From contig OX485809.1 of NCBI GenBank assembly GCA_950295325.1, positions 6,386,001 through 6,450,000 on the forward strand: a stretch of DNA of 64,000 nt, given 5' to 3'. Of the stretch, positions 1-13,091 are shown in pieces. Position 1 is the first letter of the stretch; each line of letters opens with the position of its first letter. This DNA is from Polytrichum commune (Eukaryota; Streptophyta; Polytrichopsida; Polytrichales; Polytrichaceae). The notes below the pieces were generated by a model. That model saw only the letters and a program-made list of their open reading frames with translations, ran no database searches and was not told where the DNA came from. Made by a program: the position numbers and the translations under genes.

Positions 1-319
1 AGAAAAGCCTTTTAGTGTTTTCAGTGATCTTGCAAACTTAATGTCTAATATTTTCTTTTTTTAAAACCTGAATACTCTCTATTCCTTGTGCAAAATTGAC
101 TCAAGTAAATTACAATTAATGTTTTCTCTTGACTTATGGAGTTGCTATATTAAAAGGCATTGTCAATAACATGTCTATGTAGCCAAAGCACCCTGTTAAA
201 AATACATCACAGGAATGCATCACAAGACAAATAGTTGCAATTGACTTGGTCCTCAAACAAATATGTACACCCAAATTGGTCACAAGTAAAAAGTGATTCG
301 ACATGAAGCTTTGATCTAC

Positions 320-3300
320 CTTTGGGGTACCAATGGCAGATGCAGTTCGTTTCTTCAATCGGGAAAATGCTTCTTGCACATCCTCAACTTCAATATAGAA
401 TAGTCTTTGTAGCTCCTTTACTGAAATTTTTTCCTTGGGTTTCTCGGTGTGCTCATCATTTTCTGTTAACCCAACAGAACATTGTAAAAACCACACCAAA
501 GCAAGTTCAAGAATGATACAGGTTTTTGGATATTTACTGTGCAAGTAACTGCAAGCCATTTCAACCTGGATTTGACAGATGTTCCATATTTCCACATCTG
601 GGTAAAAGAAATTATTCCCCAATGAAGCTTTGATGTTTATTAATAGCTATTCCTAATTTTGGTTGTTACAAACTTGAAGCCCAACTTGGTAAAAATGGAA
701 TTTGGAAGCCCTTAGGTTTCCAATATAAAAAAGTACAACAGCTATTGAATACTAGCAACCTAAGGAGACAGGTAATTTTAGCAGAACTTTGCCACTTTCA
801 GTATATATAACCTCCATAATTTCAGGTAGAATCACAAATATCCATATATGTAGAAACTAAATCATATTGTAGCATTCAATGAATTTGGGAACAGTCAATA
901 TAGTAGACACAAACTTTGGTTCAACTGAGACCACCCACTTGATCATAAGCTCAAGATATAAAAACTGAGAAGGCGTGAAACTTCTTAATATCCACATTTT
1001 TGCACAACACAATCAAATAGTATTTGTTATCTAAATACTTTATAAGTAATGCATCTGTAAGCAACAATTAAGGAACAAGTAGGGAGAAGGAAATAGGAGA
1101 ATTTAAGACTATGTTACCATCAAGGATGACACTTTCCAACTGGGATGAAACATCACTGCCATCTTTTTCCTCCCCATCATCAACAAATTCGTAATATCCG
1201 GGTTCAGATTTGGTTTTTGTCATTGTTTTCACGATCCGGCTTATGGCATTGACTCCAGCATCAGCACTCAACGCCTTAAGGTCCCGTAGAGTTGATCCTG
1301 AGGTTTGAGATGCTACGGTATCTAGAAAAGATTTCAACTTCTCCTCCTGCATATATTTTTGATAAAGGTGAGTACCAAAAGTTGGCTTTTACTAGTATTG
1401 TATAACAAAAGAAGAAAAGACACCCACACTAATGCAAACTCATAGGGCATACAACAAGACATTGAGTACAAATAGAATATAACGCATATATGTATAACCT
1501 AATCAATATGCAACCAGGAATGACAAATAATCTGTTGAAATATATTGAAAATAACTTGAAGAGAAAGGACTTGAAAATATAGCCAGAATCAATAGCAATC
1601 AATGAGCAGATCCAAGTAAGAATCATACTCATTAACATCGAATTTTTTTCTCGAAACGTTTTGCCTTGTTTGCTATCCATATTCTTTTCAAAACAGGACA
1701 GGCTTGTTTTTATCAAATACTGTATGATGCAGGCACCACAATGAATATATTGACCTTGTGTACTCTGAATCACTTTAAGGTAGACAGGTCCTAAATCATC
1801 AATTTTTCTTGTTTGCTATGAAATACGAATCCAATTCGTGACCTCTAAATTCTGGCCAATCCACAAATGTGGATGGAGAAGCCAGGTTCAAGTGCAGAGA
1901 AATTTGGGGCCAGCCTTGAAATGATATGAATTTCCAAAGGTGACAGCCAGGGACTCATAACTCAGTCACATAGCGCCCCCCCCCCCCCCAATTATGTTGA
2001 CCATTAAGTCCAGAATGGTTAACAAAATTTGTGCACATAGTCTAATCTCTTTAGAACACATGTCTTTTTGGTGACCAGTTTCAGATCCACACCTAACCGA
2101 ACACCACCCAAATAAGGTTACCATCTAAACATGTAACCAACTTAGGCCTGCTTACCTCAGAAATGCATCTACAAAAGTATGAAATATTGAACTAGACTAT
2201 CCCTTTTGTGACTTGGAAGGAGGAGATTACAATTAATCAGAGAAAAGGCTCAGACCTTAATTTTAATTGTTCCATCACCAGCTCCGGACTCGAGAAAAGC
2301 TCGTCTGGGTGTAAATCCAAGGAAGTGATGAAGCAATTTGACACGCCGAGCTTCATCAGGACCCTCAACTTCAATTGTGTGAGTGAAGTAGCGGCGGAGG
2401 GTAGGTTTTAGGTCTTCCAAATTCTCCACCGCCGCTGCAAGTAATACCAGGCCTGGTGTTGGTCCCCTGTTCCTAACCTCAAGCTGCGCCAAAAGGTCAA
2501 AGTCAGACATACTAATTTCCAATTACGAATCTGTTAGACAGACTTTTGTTTCATAACCGCAGTTATGAATGAACTATAAGAGCAATAATTGGTGGTCCCT
2601 CATCTCTGTTATCAATCTCAATTTTCCCTATTCATTTATTCTTATAGTCATTTAACTAAAAACTTCCCTCCTAAGACGATACCTTAATAGAATGCGCCTG
2701 ATGACATCATATTAAAGTCTACTTTGACTTTTGAAATTAGAGGTTTCCACAACTAAAAGGGTATTAACAACAACATTTAGTTTAAAAATTTCTCTGTAGT
2801 GGATATCCATAATGGTTGGTTCTAAAATTTTTGAGGACCATAGATACATGTAGTCCATAACCTTGAGATAACCGACCACAACATAACCAGCCAACACTGG
2901 CATATACCTTGCTCATTCTTTGGTCCTCTTTTTCCTGAACGTCCCCTATTTCAAAGTCATCATCATCTTCTTCCTCTTCATCTTCAATTTCTTGGTTCAA
3001 GTGAGCCTGTATTCCATCTCGCAGTGCATTTCCTATCAAAGAAACATTTTTTGACTGGTCTTGACCTCCACCTGCTAAAGACTTCATCAAAGCTCCAAAC
3101 CGCCGCAACAAAAGCACAGCCGGAGAATACCTTCTCACAAATACAAGTGAACCTACCTTCTCAGTAACTGAGATTAGAACATTTGCAAAACAGTCATAGT
3201 TTTCTTGTAGCACTAATAAGACCATCCTGAACAGAATTTAATGTAAAATCTTCATTCCTGACCTGCTAATAATAACAACCAGATAGGCTCCAAGGCTTTG

Positions 3301-6300
3301 GTGAACTTTAAGTAAGCCTCCAAAATACTGACAATTCCAGCTATAGGTAAACACTGTCGTACAATCAGTTACTGCAATGATGTGGTTGAGCCACTTATCC
3401 TACTACCCTACGCCACAAAATCCCATGTGTCACCTCAGAAATATTAGCATTTTGAAACTCCTTATCACCTACATGTAATCATACAAACCAGGGACAATAC
3501 GAACATGCTGCGAGATAAGTTTATGTGTAAGTGTTTACTTGTTCTTAATATGTCAATCTGTCTCACACAACTGTTCCAACCAGGAACTTTTAGCATTTGA
3601 TATAAGAAATATATTAATTGTACAATATTGAACTCGAAGCAATGAAGGTCATAGATTTTTACTTGCGAGCAGTTTTGAATGCTGCAGCTACAGCTGCAGC
3701 AGTTTTGCTCTCAGAGGTTTTGAGAAGTTCGTAACAATTATATTCCACCACATGCAGACCTAGGTCTTCAGCAGCCATTTTCACCACTGTACGCTTCCCA
3801 TGCCCTGCCCAGGGTTAACTATAGTGCATTAGCACAAAGATATCACGACAATTTATTCACATACTGGACAGTCCAGATAAAATTTCAGCAATAGGATAGT
3901 GTGATGCATTCCTGATCTCTTTGGAGCATACAGAATGTTTCCCCGTTCGCACAAAAATACATACAAGCTCACATAGATTCCTTTGTATTTTGCTGGGTAA
4001 ATTTCAGTTTAGTATGGTACTCACAAAAACTTGCCAGCTAATCACATACATAATAGGATGATCCTTTAACAGGACTTTTCATCAGGAGTTGGTCCCCTAT
4101 GATTTTCCTTTGCTTGTTTTGCATACGATATGATTAATTTCTTTCCATTTGTGATGGTGCATGCTCGGAGGTAGTGATTGAATCTAAATAAAGAGCAACC
4201 TATTCAGTTCATTAAGGGCCAAATTTGTTATAGCACCTCATTGCATGCCAAAATTAGTTTGACCCTCCCTTAACCGATATGGAATGTTCAAACCTTCAAA
4301 CCTTCACACTACCTCAGAACATGCACCAAAAACCTACAGAACATGGAAGGTGTTGTATGCAAAACAACCAACTCCCGACCAAAATTCCCATTGAATAAAA
4401 GGATAACTCTAACATATTCTAAATATAAGAGTACCAGAAAATCATTTAAACATCACATCAGCACCTCATGACTTGTTATTTACAAAGGACCTGACCATCA
4501 ACTTCATTGGTGATATTGAGGGTCAAACTCATTCTAGCATGCCAAGATATGCTAAATAAGTTTGACCTTCAATGACCAAAATAAGTTGCGCTTCATTCAA
4601 ATTCAAAGCATGCACCACAAATGGAAAGAAATTATTGCTTTTGTATGCAAACAACCAATAGGAAATAATAGGGGACCTACTCCTGACAAAAAGTCCCATT
4701 GAGTTAAAGGATAACTCTAGTGAGTGAAAAATCAATACAAACAGCACTGGGTGTGTGTGTTTGTGGCATTTCCAGAAACAGTGAAACAAACTGAAGCACT
4801 TTGTAAAAGGAATATACAATAAGAAAAGAATAGTCGTTTTGGAAGGACAAACCTGCACGTCCATGAAGTAGTAGAGCTGTGTGGAGTCTCAAAGGCAATG
4901 CTTGAGGATGTACACAGGGAGCCCAAATGGATGTCACCACATTCACTTCAGGTGGTATAGGAAATGGAACACAAGTTTTATACAAAGAGGAATTTCTTGC
5001 ACCCACAAATTTGCGGAAACCCAAAACTGGTGGTGGAAGTTGTGCCTGTTCAGAGCCCCCAAGTACAAGAGCTGTTTTATGTCGATTGACATGTGAGGCA
5101 ATCGATGTCGAGGGCTCAACTGCTAACACCTACTGGAAACAAAATGATTAAATTATTAGCTGAACACAAAATTTGACTCTACTGTTGATGAGCAACTACA
5201 AGTTGAAAATTAACAAAAAGAGTACATGCACATTCAAAATATGTATATACAAAAAACTGAGTGACATAATGCCTGCCAGGATGAAGAGCTTTGAAATCTC
5301 TGCATCCACAAGGAGAAACCCCCTCCACTTTACTTCAGACCTGAGTATTTTTCCATAAAATTCAGAAGAGCTGTACCTTGAAGGAAACCCTCCCTCAAAA
5401 AATATGTAGAATATATCAATAAGACACGAATTCTCTGGAAAAAAATTACTTCAAGAAATTTAAAAGAAATGGGAGCGGGAAACACATTCTATAAGCTCAC
5501 ATAGGCTTCCTATCAACTTCAGCATGCTCCAATTAAAAATTTGCAAATATGGTTAGATTTTCACTTTGTTCCATGCATGCTGAGAACTAAGGTATACGGG
5601 CCTCAGTTACTTTTCTTCATGAAATAATTATTTTTGAGTGGTATGTGGTTAAGCGTGGATCTAAGGACCGACACCAAATAGACATGTATTCAAGAAAGAT
5701 TGGAATACATGCTCAAATTTGTTAACCATTCTAGGCTCAATAGTCAACATAATTGGGGGGGGGGCACCTATATGGCCATCTAATGAGCTCAAGAATCCTC
5801 ACTTTGATAATGAATATTATATTCATATGAGCTCCGAAATTTATGAGAATGGCTGCAGCCACGACTTGGATTGGTCAATCATCTTGCACTTATCACATTT
5901 TCATATCATACAAGCAGTGGGTGCAGAGCTAAAAGTAGCCATTTAAGAGCAGCTTACTTTAGACAAAAATACTCTGTTCACCAGTCAAGGCTCCAAAACA
6001 ACTAATATAACTTATTATATCAAACCATGAAAAAAGGGAAGGGAAGCAAGTGAGGACCTTGAAATGGACAAGTTCATCGACTGGTACATGAAGGTCCCCA
6101 AAAGATGCATGCAATGCTGGGTGAACGGGTGGAATCCAAAGAGATAAAATGTCGCCTTCTGCCAACAATCTGTCAACTTCAAAATATTTTGCCAAAGCCT
6201 TGTCAATCCTCTCCTGCCGTTCCTTCTTCAACTGGTCCAAGTAATCCTTCCTGTTACTCAAATTCAGTGAGGCAGGAGTTCGTATATGGCCAATCCGAAC

Positions 6301-8781
6301 ATGAGTCGCATACCTTGTCAACCCTAGTGAAAATTTCTCAAAAACTTCTCGCGAGTTCAATGTACTCTTTGATAGTTGCTCCCCATAAGAATCGAGAAGA
6401 GGGTATAGCTCTAAAGTTGGCAGCTGAATACTTTCCGCCTCGGGAATTGATTTTTCAGAAGACTTTGACAGTGAGGCAGCAGCTTCTGTAGAGGCTTTTT
6501 TAATTAGCCATGTAAGCCAAGTTACATGTAAACCTATGTTGAATGCTAATGGGGAGGAAAGATAGGCGACTTGACGATCCACAAATTGCAAGCCTTGGTG
6601 GACTGTGAAAGTCGGATAGAAATTTTCCTGGGATGCAGAACCATTTGGCAATTCCAAGTCTGAATTTCTTGGTGAAGATTGGATTTTGGGCGGATCAAGG
6701 ACAAATGTCCTTGCTGGCCTCACAATGTTCGTTGTCAAATTCCTGACTAGCACCTGCGTGAAATAAAACCCATAAATTACAAGCACATAAACAATTAAAC
6801 ATCAAAAGACTTCCAACACGCAGAAGAGTAATGGAACAGGATAAAGTTACAAAAGAAATGATGCTCTCAAGCATTGCCAAAATTGTAAAATGGGAAAATG
6901 GCGGAAACAGTGAAATTAAACGACGCTTTCAAGATGAGAGGGTGCCAAGCCAAGAACTCAGTTGCTATAATTACAAAAGGCACCATGATTTAACTCTTTC
7001 TGAAAGTGATAGCTCTGACTCAGCTGGAATTGTTGAACCCTTAAACCCAGCATCTGGTCATACATTGGTACCACACAAAAACCACACAAACATTATGGAA
7101 CAGGACAAAGTTACAAAAGAAATGATGCCCTCAAACATTGCTGAAATTATGAAATGTGAAAATGGCAGAAATTAACAAAATTTCCAAGATGAGAGGCCGG
7201 TATAAAACACAAATTCAGATAGTAAAAACTCGGCTGTTTTGATCACAAAAGGCACCATGATTCAATCTGCCTGAAAGTGCAAAAGCTAGGACCCAGCTGG
7301 CTTTCTTGAACCCCTAAACCCAGCAGATAGAATTAGACTTGGTACCGCACAAAAGCCATTCTCCACAAGGCCATCCATCTGTTAAAAATAGTGCCTTCCT
7401 GGTTGGTCAGAAAATCCAAGCATGGCTTCAGCAGCACATTTTTTTGGGCATCATATATGACACCCTGACACGAAACCCTGGGTTGCGATTGAATGCATAA
7501 ACCATATTTCTCTGAGGACAAAAAGGTTTCATGCGCGATATCGATCCTCTAGACTGAGGGAAAGAAAGTAAAGATGTCATTGAATTGGTAAACCCAAACA
7601 ATATCAGCATGAGAATTGCATTCAAGCAACACAAGATTGTGGTTTTTGGGAGGTGCAACAAGAATTTGATGAGGAATTCCATACCCAGTCCTCACATGAA
7701 ACCCTGGGTTGAAATTGAGTGCATAAACCCTAATTATCTAAAGACAAATAAGGGTTACTTGCGCAACTCAGTTATTTCTCATAATACCAGCCTTCAGGAT
7801 TGAGAATTGAAGGGTATAGATATCGTTGAATTGGTAAACCCTCATAATCTCAGATTGAGAATTGCATTGAAGGAAATGAGATTGAGTGCGTTTTTGGGGG
7901 AGGACATGCCACAATGAGAATTTTACCAGGAATTTCATACACATTCCTGACATGAACCCATGGGTTGACATTGAATGCATAAACCCTATTTCTCTGAGCA
8001 CAACTAAGGGCTTCTTATGCAACTCGATTTCTTCCCATAATACTGGTCTTCTGAATTGAGGAAGACAAAGTAAAGCTATCATTGAATTTGTAAACCCTAA
8101 AATGTCAGAATGAGCATTGCATTCAACCATCATCACTTTGAGTGGTTTCAGCAGCACTTGCATTGGGCTTTGCATGACATACTGACGTAAAACCCTAGGT
8201 TGAGGATTAAATGCATAAACCCTATTTCTCTGCGGACAAAAGGGTTTCTTGCATGACTCGATTTCTCTTCACAATATCATTCCTTCTTCACGACTGAAAA
8301 TTGAAGAGTTTAGATATCATTGAATTGGTAAGCCCTAATAATGTCGATTGTGAATTGCATTCAAGCATCATGAGTTTCATTGGGTTTTAATCACCTTAAG
8401 TAAGAGAAAGGAAGACATGCAACAACAACAACAATTGGTTGAGGAATTTGATACCCATGAGCCTGAAGAGAGGGAGAGATCACGCAAAGCTGACACAGAC
8501 AACCCAACCATAGTCGCCTCATCCCATCCATAACCTTCAATTCTTGACACAGGATCCTCATCATCACCATCACCATTTCCAAGACTTTTTCCTTCTTCTT
8601 TTACATCCTGTACTGAGACCCCTGCACATCCCTCCTTTGAGAAAAAAAGTAAGCCTGGACTTAAGGAAATAGGCTGGATGGAGGGCAGCAAGTGCACATC
8701 TGGTTGATGCAGATCGAGTATGGACCGAAGAGTTTCGGATGTTTGTTGTAAAATTAGGGGTTTCCGGGACCCCCGTGCCAT
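320..8781 (-). CDS. PEX6: Peroxisome biogenesis AAA-ATPase PEX6, 5' part (8 exons)
   Basis: PEX6 works with PEX1 as the peroxisomal AAA-ATPase that pulls ubiquitinated PEX5 receptor out of the membrane. Inferred coding exons, all GT-AG with agreeing phases: 8781-8455, 6753-6058, 5129-4853, 3804-3663, 3130-2908, 2483-2256, 1346-1118 and 462-320, giving 755 codons. Landmarks shared with plant PEX6 are VGLSVSALRDLSLSSGSW, FVLDPP, HKTALVLGG, the D1 Walker A GRAGHGKRT (about residue 430), RDLKALSADAG and SRLKKRTASAIGTPK. The last precedes the D2 ATPase domain, which lies beyond the left edge. I chose the ATG at 8781 because family homology starts just after it; an in-frame ATG at 8865 is less likely. 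The D1 Walker B segment, VLLLRRFGALMKS, has no acidic residue. Introns are up to 1.7 kb and contain repeats. Confidence 0.93.
1976..2110. repeat. Inverted repeat copy 1 in PEX6 intron 6
   Basis: Begins with a run of 14 C and continues AATTATGTTGACCATTAAG. About 135 bp match, in opposite orientation and with many substitutions, the copy at 5638-5764 in intron 3. It is probably an old small transposon or a dispersed repeat family; no coding capacity was seen. Confidence 0.6.
5638..5764. repeat. Inverted repeat copy 2 in PEX6 intron 3
   Basis: Diverged reverse-complement partner of 1976-2110. Both keep the GTTAACCATTCT segment, the CAACATAATT segment and a terminal homopolymer, here 10 G. Confidence 0.6.
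6831..7200. repeat. 264-bp tandem duplication in PEX6 intron 1
   Basis: The segment starting ATGGAACAGGATAAAGTTAC at 6831 recurs at 7095 with few changes. The first copy is open for 114 codons (MEQDKVTKEMM...), but the second soon meets a stop. I regard it as intronic repeat, not a gene. Confidence 0.6.
7465..8370. repeat. Four diverged tandem copies of a roughly 245-bp unit, PEX6 intron 1
   Basis: The phrase around AAACCCTGGGTTG...ATGCATAAACC recurs near 7470, 7695, 7950 and 8185. Each time it is followed by a sequence like TTGAATTGGTAAACCC and ATTGCATTCAAG. Copies are clearly diverged. No protein is conserved across them. Confidence 0.6.
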
Positions 8782-9058
8782 AGCTGAAATGAAAACACCA
8801 CTTATGAACCAACCTAAACCATAGCCTGGCAAAAACAATTGCTCAATCAAGCCTCCAAGGTCCAAAGAGAGAACTCAACAAACTTGTTCTCGAGGTCTTC
8901 ATGATATTCTGCAACAATAAATAAGTCAGGTCATTAAAATCTTCAACCCCAAGGATTGGTGACCAATTCATGCCCTAAACCCTATACCTCCTATTTTAAA
9001 CCCCATAACCGTGCACCCAATATCCCCATCCTTACATACCTTGCAACCAATTCACCCT

Positions 9059-9340
9059 TGATACACCTTCCACAATCCCATCCCAGCTGGTAAAATTTAT
9101 GAAACCAGGGTTCACCCTACCCATCATTCTACATACAAACTCAAAGACCTCATGGGTATTGGATATGGAAATTCGTCAAAGAATTAACATTACATTCAAG
9201 ATACATCTTCCACAATTCCATCCACCCCAGCTGACAAAATTCATGAAACCAGGGTTCATCATTCCCATCATTCTACATACGATTTCAAAGACATGAATAG
9301 TGGAAATTCGTTGAAAATTCACATTACATTCAAGCACACA
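9059..9340. repeat. Tandem duplication of about 141 bp
   Basis: The segment beginning GATACACCTTCCACAAT at 9059 recurs at 9200 as GATACATCTTCCACAAT. The shared phrases ATGAAACCAGGGTTCA and CATTCTACATAC follow in both copies. Confidence 0.65.
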
Positions 9341-10654
9341 CCTGGGTCATGGATGGCTTTGGCAACTCCCACAAGCCATCACCTCAAAATTACTTGACAA
9401 GTTAGGCCTCCGAGCCAACAAATCCTTCAGAAATCATTTATCTGTTCGCGCGGCTGAGATCTCTGTGAACAATTTCTTCTAATTCCGAGGAGATGGACTC
9501 ATCGAGGCACATGGCCAACGATGGGGAAACTTTTCGGTGAAGTGGGACTTTCGGGAAGAATCCAGCCGGTCGTCAGCCGGTCGCCTCGCCTCCATGGAGC
9601 TTTGGCAACCGGTTAGTGTCCATGACTGGTTGAGATCATGACCTCCACCGAAGTTTTCTTAGGGTGAACCAATCAACCCCTAACTTCCCACGCCCAATTT
9701 CCCTCAAATCTGCGCCGAAAATGTGACTTCAATTTCTGTAGCTTTTTTGAAATCCAACCTTGTAGATGTTTGCAAGTTAGAGGTGACTATTCAAAGTCCA
9801 AATTTTCAACATTGAACTTATGTTATGTAGGAGATTATAATAGGAACGTCAACAATGGACTTGAGGGGCAGTAGTTTAGTAATTGAATTGGGGTTCTTTT
9901 TTTGAACGAATCTCCACTCAAATCATATCCAAATGACAAAATGTTATCCTCAAAAGAGGGGCTATACACCTATTTGAATCAACTCACATATCTTGAAAAC
10001 ATTATTTGTGATTTTTAGGGAAGCTTATAATTTGAGGCAGGGGTGCCACAACTCCACACCTTCCACATGGTAGGACATAGCATATATGAACATGAACAAG
10101 AGGAGTAGTTGAAACAATCCAGAAACCATATGAATTGGTGTCAAAGGGGTCAGAGCAAACATTTCACAACCAGATTATGGTCACATAGGACATTAGGGGT
10201 TAAGGGTTGATTCACATGGGGTCCTAAGCCCAATAGGTCCTAAGCCCAATATGCCCAATAGGTCCTAAGCGACAAGTTGAAACGATGAGGGTGGCAACTT
10301 CAAAAAACAAGAAAGGTGGAAGTAGACGGCAATACACATACTAAATCAACACAATAAATTTAAGTGTCATTTTAAAATGACAAAGACAATTTCAAATGGT
10401 AAATCATAAGAATTATAACCTCAATGTTAATGAGGATTTTGTAATTTTATTTGACCTCCAAGTTAATGACGTGCTTCATTGATGGTTTCACTTCCGGAAT
10501 GAAATCCCAATGAATTGCTTGTTTACTAATTGGAAGTGCACATATATATTGGATTTTAGACCTTGAAGGTGAAGTGCACTCAATATGGGATTTGTAGTCA
10601 AGCGGCCTTCAAGAATGCAAGACCAATATTTTTTTCGAAGTTGGATGGGGCGGG

Positions 10655-10753
10655 CAACAATTTTCGGTCGGGTTCAAAAATTTCCCTAGAAGCTGCCCCC
10701 GCTCGGATCTGACACCCCCCATAGTTTGTATGGGGGGACTTAATGTCCACCAA
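10655..10753. repeat. Diverged MULE terminal-repeat relic
   Basis: Has the same order of elements as the right end of the MULE at 23,813-23,880: GGGCGGGCA, an A/T-rich part, AGCTGCCCCC, then a C/G hairpin, ACTTAATGTCCACC. The hairpin sequence differs (CCCCCCATA-N5-TATGGGGGG here, CCCCCTAC-N6-GTAGGGGG there), but pairing is kept. No partner end was found nearby, so it is probably a solo or truncated end. Confidence 0.5.
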
Positions 10754-11196
10754 AGTTTTCTTTCCTGATAATGTGATGTGAGGTAGCCTTGTTTTCAGGT
10801 AAATTAAATGGAACCTAAGCTAACACAAAGAAAGTGACTTGATGCAAGAATAATAGCTGATTTTATGATTTTTTAATGTCTTGATGGGTCCTTGAAATGT
10901 GGTGGAGCCTAATGGACAAAGTCCTTTAAAAAAAATAAAAAATTAAGGACTTAATCTACCAATCAACTAAGTTTTTGATTAGAAGGGGGGGGGGAGGTCA
11001 ACAAGTTGAAGCCAAATGCATTAAGAACCAAGAAAAATGTGCCCACTTCAAGGGGAAGTGGGCCTTCAAACACGAAATACCGCTACGTAAAGAGTTACAA
11101 AGACCTCAACTTTATCAAGGGCAACCCACACAAAAACCACCAATCAAGGACAACTCCCAAATCACTAAGTCACCAACAAAGTGTTAAATCACCTAA

Positions 11197-11727
11197 TGGG
11201 GCATTCCCACCTGACTTTAGTTAAGACCCAAAGTATTTCCTAAAAACCGGGTAAAGCTCCCTTGGTTATAGTGGAGGCATCCGACTATCCCAATGCACCT
11301 ACAAGAACTTGCTCCAAAGATTTTCAAGTAGGTTTTAGTTAAGTAGCTTTCACACATGTTCATGGTTTTATCTACCAAGCAATGAATGTTGGGTAGTTTT
11401 TGTCCCATCCCCAAATGCCTTACTACTCACCTGTCTTACCATCGGTTTTTGTTAATGGGGCTCCTCGTGCCCTCATAGCTAAGACTAAAAAGCAACCAAT
11501 CACAAGGGTGGGAGGCGACACTTTTAAAGTTCCTATATTCTTGCCTCATGTTTAGGTACCGATGGGAGGGTCGGTGGTTGAGGCTTAAAACCTCCACTTT
11601 TAAGCCATGCCACATCATTTGCCACCTAGGCTCGGCACTAAAAAGAGCCGTATGTGTGAACCCTAGATAACTAAAACCCCTTTTAGACTAAAACTACTTC
11701 TAAGTAATGTCAGGTGGGAATGCCCCA
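11197..11727. mobile_element. Harbinger-like MITE, 531 bp
   Basis: Terminal inverted repeats TGGGGCATTCCCACCTGAC at both ends, identical over 19 bp, flanked by a direct TAA on each side (11194-11196 and 11728-11730). A 3-bp TAA/TTA duplication is the hallmark of PIF/Harbinger insertions. No transposase is encoded. The right-hand two thirds match a second, truncated copy at 25,139-25,515. Confidence 0.75.
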
Positions 11728-12168
11728 TAAGTGTGTTGCCATTTTTAGTTCCAAGGGACTCTTATATAAGGTTGAGGCATTCATAGTCGACCATGTTCAT
11801 TTAACTGCTCACTATGGTCATGTGATGTTGACATGGATGAAATCTATATTTTTAGGCAAACGGAGTTAAGGTTTAAGTGGTGGTGGCTTGTGATTGATTA
11901 CCCACATAAGAGTTTGACAATTGTTGTAGCCAAGCATTATAATTTAGATGAGCAGTTTTGGATTAATCTATAGATCAACTATGTGTTACCCTAATTTTAC
12001 CACTTTGAAATCTATAACATTTTCCATATTCATTAAGAAAAAAAACCGTTTCTTTAATATTCTCCTTGGAATTTGTTTCTTTTTGCAAGAAAAACAATTC
12101 CCCGCTATTACTCCTCCTTAACAAATGCAAACTCTCTTATTGTATCAGTTATAGATGCCTCAACCTTA

Positions 12169-12688
12169 GGGCCGTTTTACACCTAGAGAGGCCAGGCCAA
12201 TTCGTTGTGTAAGAGGCTTGAAATCCTCACTTGTGATTGGCCAAAAGGCTAAAATCGGCCCCAACCCCTTTACACCTAGAGCCCAAGCCGATTTGGTGGT
12301 ATGATTTTTTAAAAATAAAAAATGCATGGTATGACACAGCCCGAGTTCATCGAATTGGGTGCACCCAAAATGGAAGGCCAATTCTTGACCTCGGGACCAA
12401 TGGAGATTTCAATTAAAAAAAATTAAGAACAAAATATGATTTTTTTAACAAACCACATCCAATGGACTATGCGAAATTTTGAACGGCTCTATGCTACAGT
12501 ATGCTAGATCCGTTGGATTATGCTAGATTAATTGAATCGGCCTAGCTTCTTGTCCCTAAGGCCTTCACATATGAGAAAATTGGCCCCCCATTAGAATATT
12601 AAAATATTGTGTAGTTGAGGCCGGTCTCCAACCCAAAAGGGGCTGACATTTCATGCAATCAGCCCGGCCTCTAGGTGTAAAGCGGCCC
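12169..12688. mobile_element. Harbinger-like MITE, 520 bp, TTA target duplication
   Basis: Left end GGGCCGTTTTACACCTAGAG, right end its reverse complement with one change (GGGCCGCTTTACACCTAGAG). Both flanks are TTA (12166-12168 and 12689-12691). An internal TTTACACCTAGAG copy lies near 12,269. The interior is non-coding. Confidence 0.78.
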
Positions 12689-12691
12689 TTA

Positions 12692-13091
12692 GGGCCAAGT
12701 TCCATGTGCCGGTCCCGGTCCGTTTTTTTCAAAATAAATGGGTGGGCCGGTGAAAAGAGGGTGGTGCCATGTGCCCATCCTTCTCACCCAAGTAAGTAAG
12801 TAAGTAAAGCACGTAAATGTTATTTGCATGGAGAAACGGCTGACACATGCATCCTTTTATTATTGCTGCATAAACAGAGTGGCCACCACCACCCAATTGA
12901 ACCTTGCATGATTCAGGGATCATCTCCCAACTGGGGTAGGTGAGCCTATGTCAGGCATCATTGAGGACACTAGATAAACCCTAAACCCTGACCCAAGGTA
13001 GCATACCACTCAATCTATAAACAGTTCATTTCCAAACCCCGGTGGCCTTGTTATTAAAAGAAGCTCCCAAATGGAGGACGTGAAGATTTTT
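12692..13091. other. Intergenic gap, no gene seen
   Basis: About 400 bp between the MITE and the MULE. Contains a short AAGT iteration near 12,790. No supported coding exon or RNA gene. Confidence 0.4.

Larger units (their letters stand above)
8782..11193. other. Intergenic region upstream of PEX6, no gene seen
   Basis: Holds the presumed PEX6 promoter, which is not resolvable by eye, and a tandem duplication at 9059-9340. There is a short iteration of GGTCCTAAGCCCAATA near 10,220-10,270 and a MULE-end relic at 10,655-10,753. The rest shows no convincing coding exon on either strand. Confidence 0.5.

Noticed and set aside
1-319. Next PEX6 exon (start of D2 ATPase domain) at the left edge
   Set aside because: No frame here continues the expected VPNVKW-type sequence; it must lie outside the window.
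9640-10766. TCCACCGAAGTTTTCTT and TCCACCAAAGTTTTCTT as target duplication of a MULE
   Set aside because: The left copy is not followed by anything like a MULE end, so the similarity may be chance.
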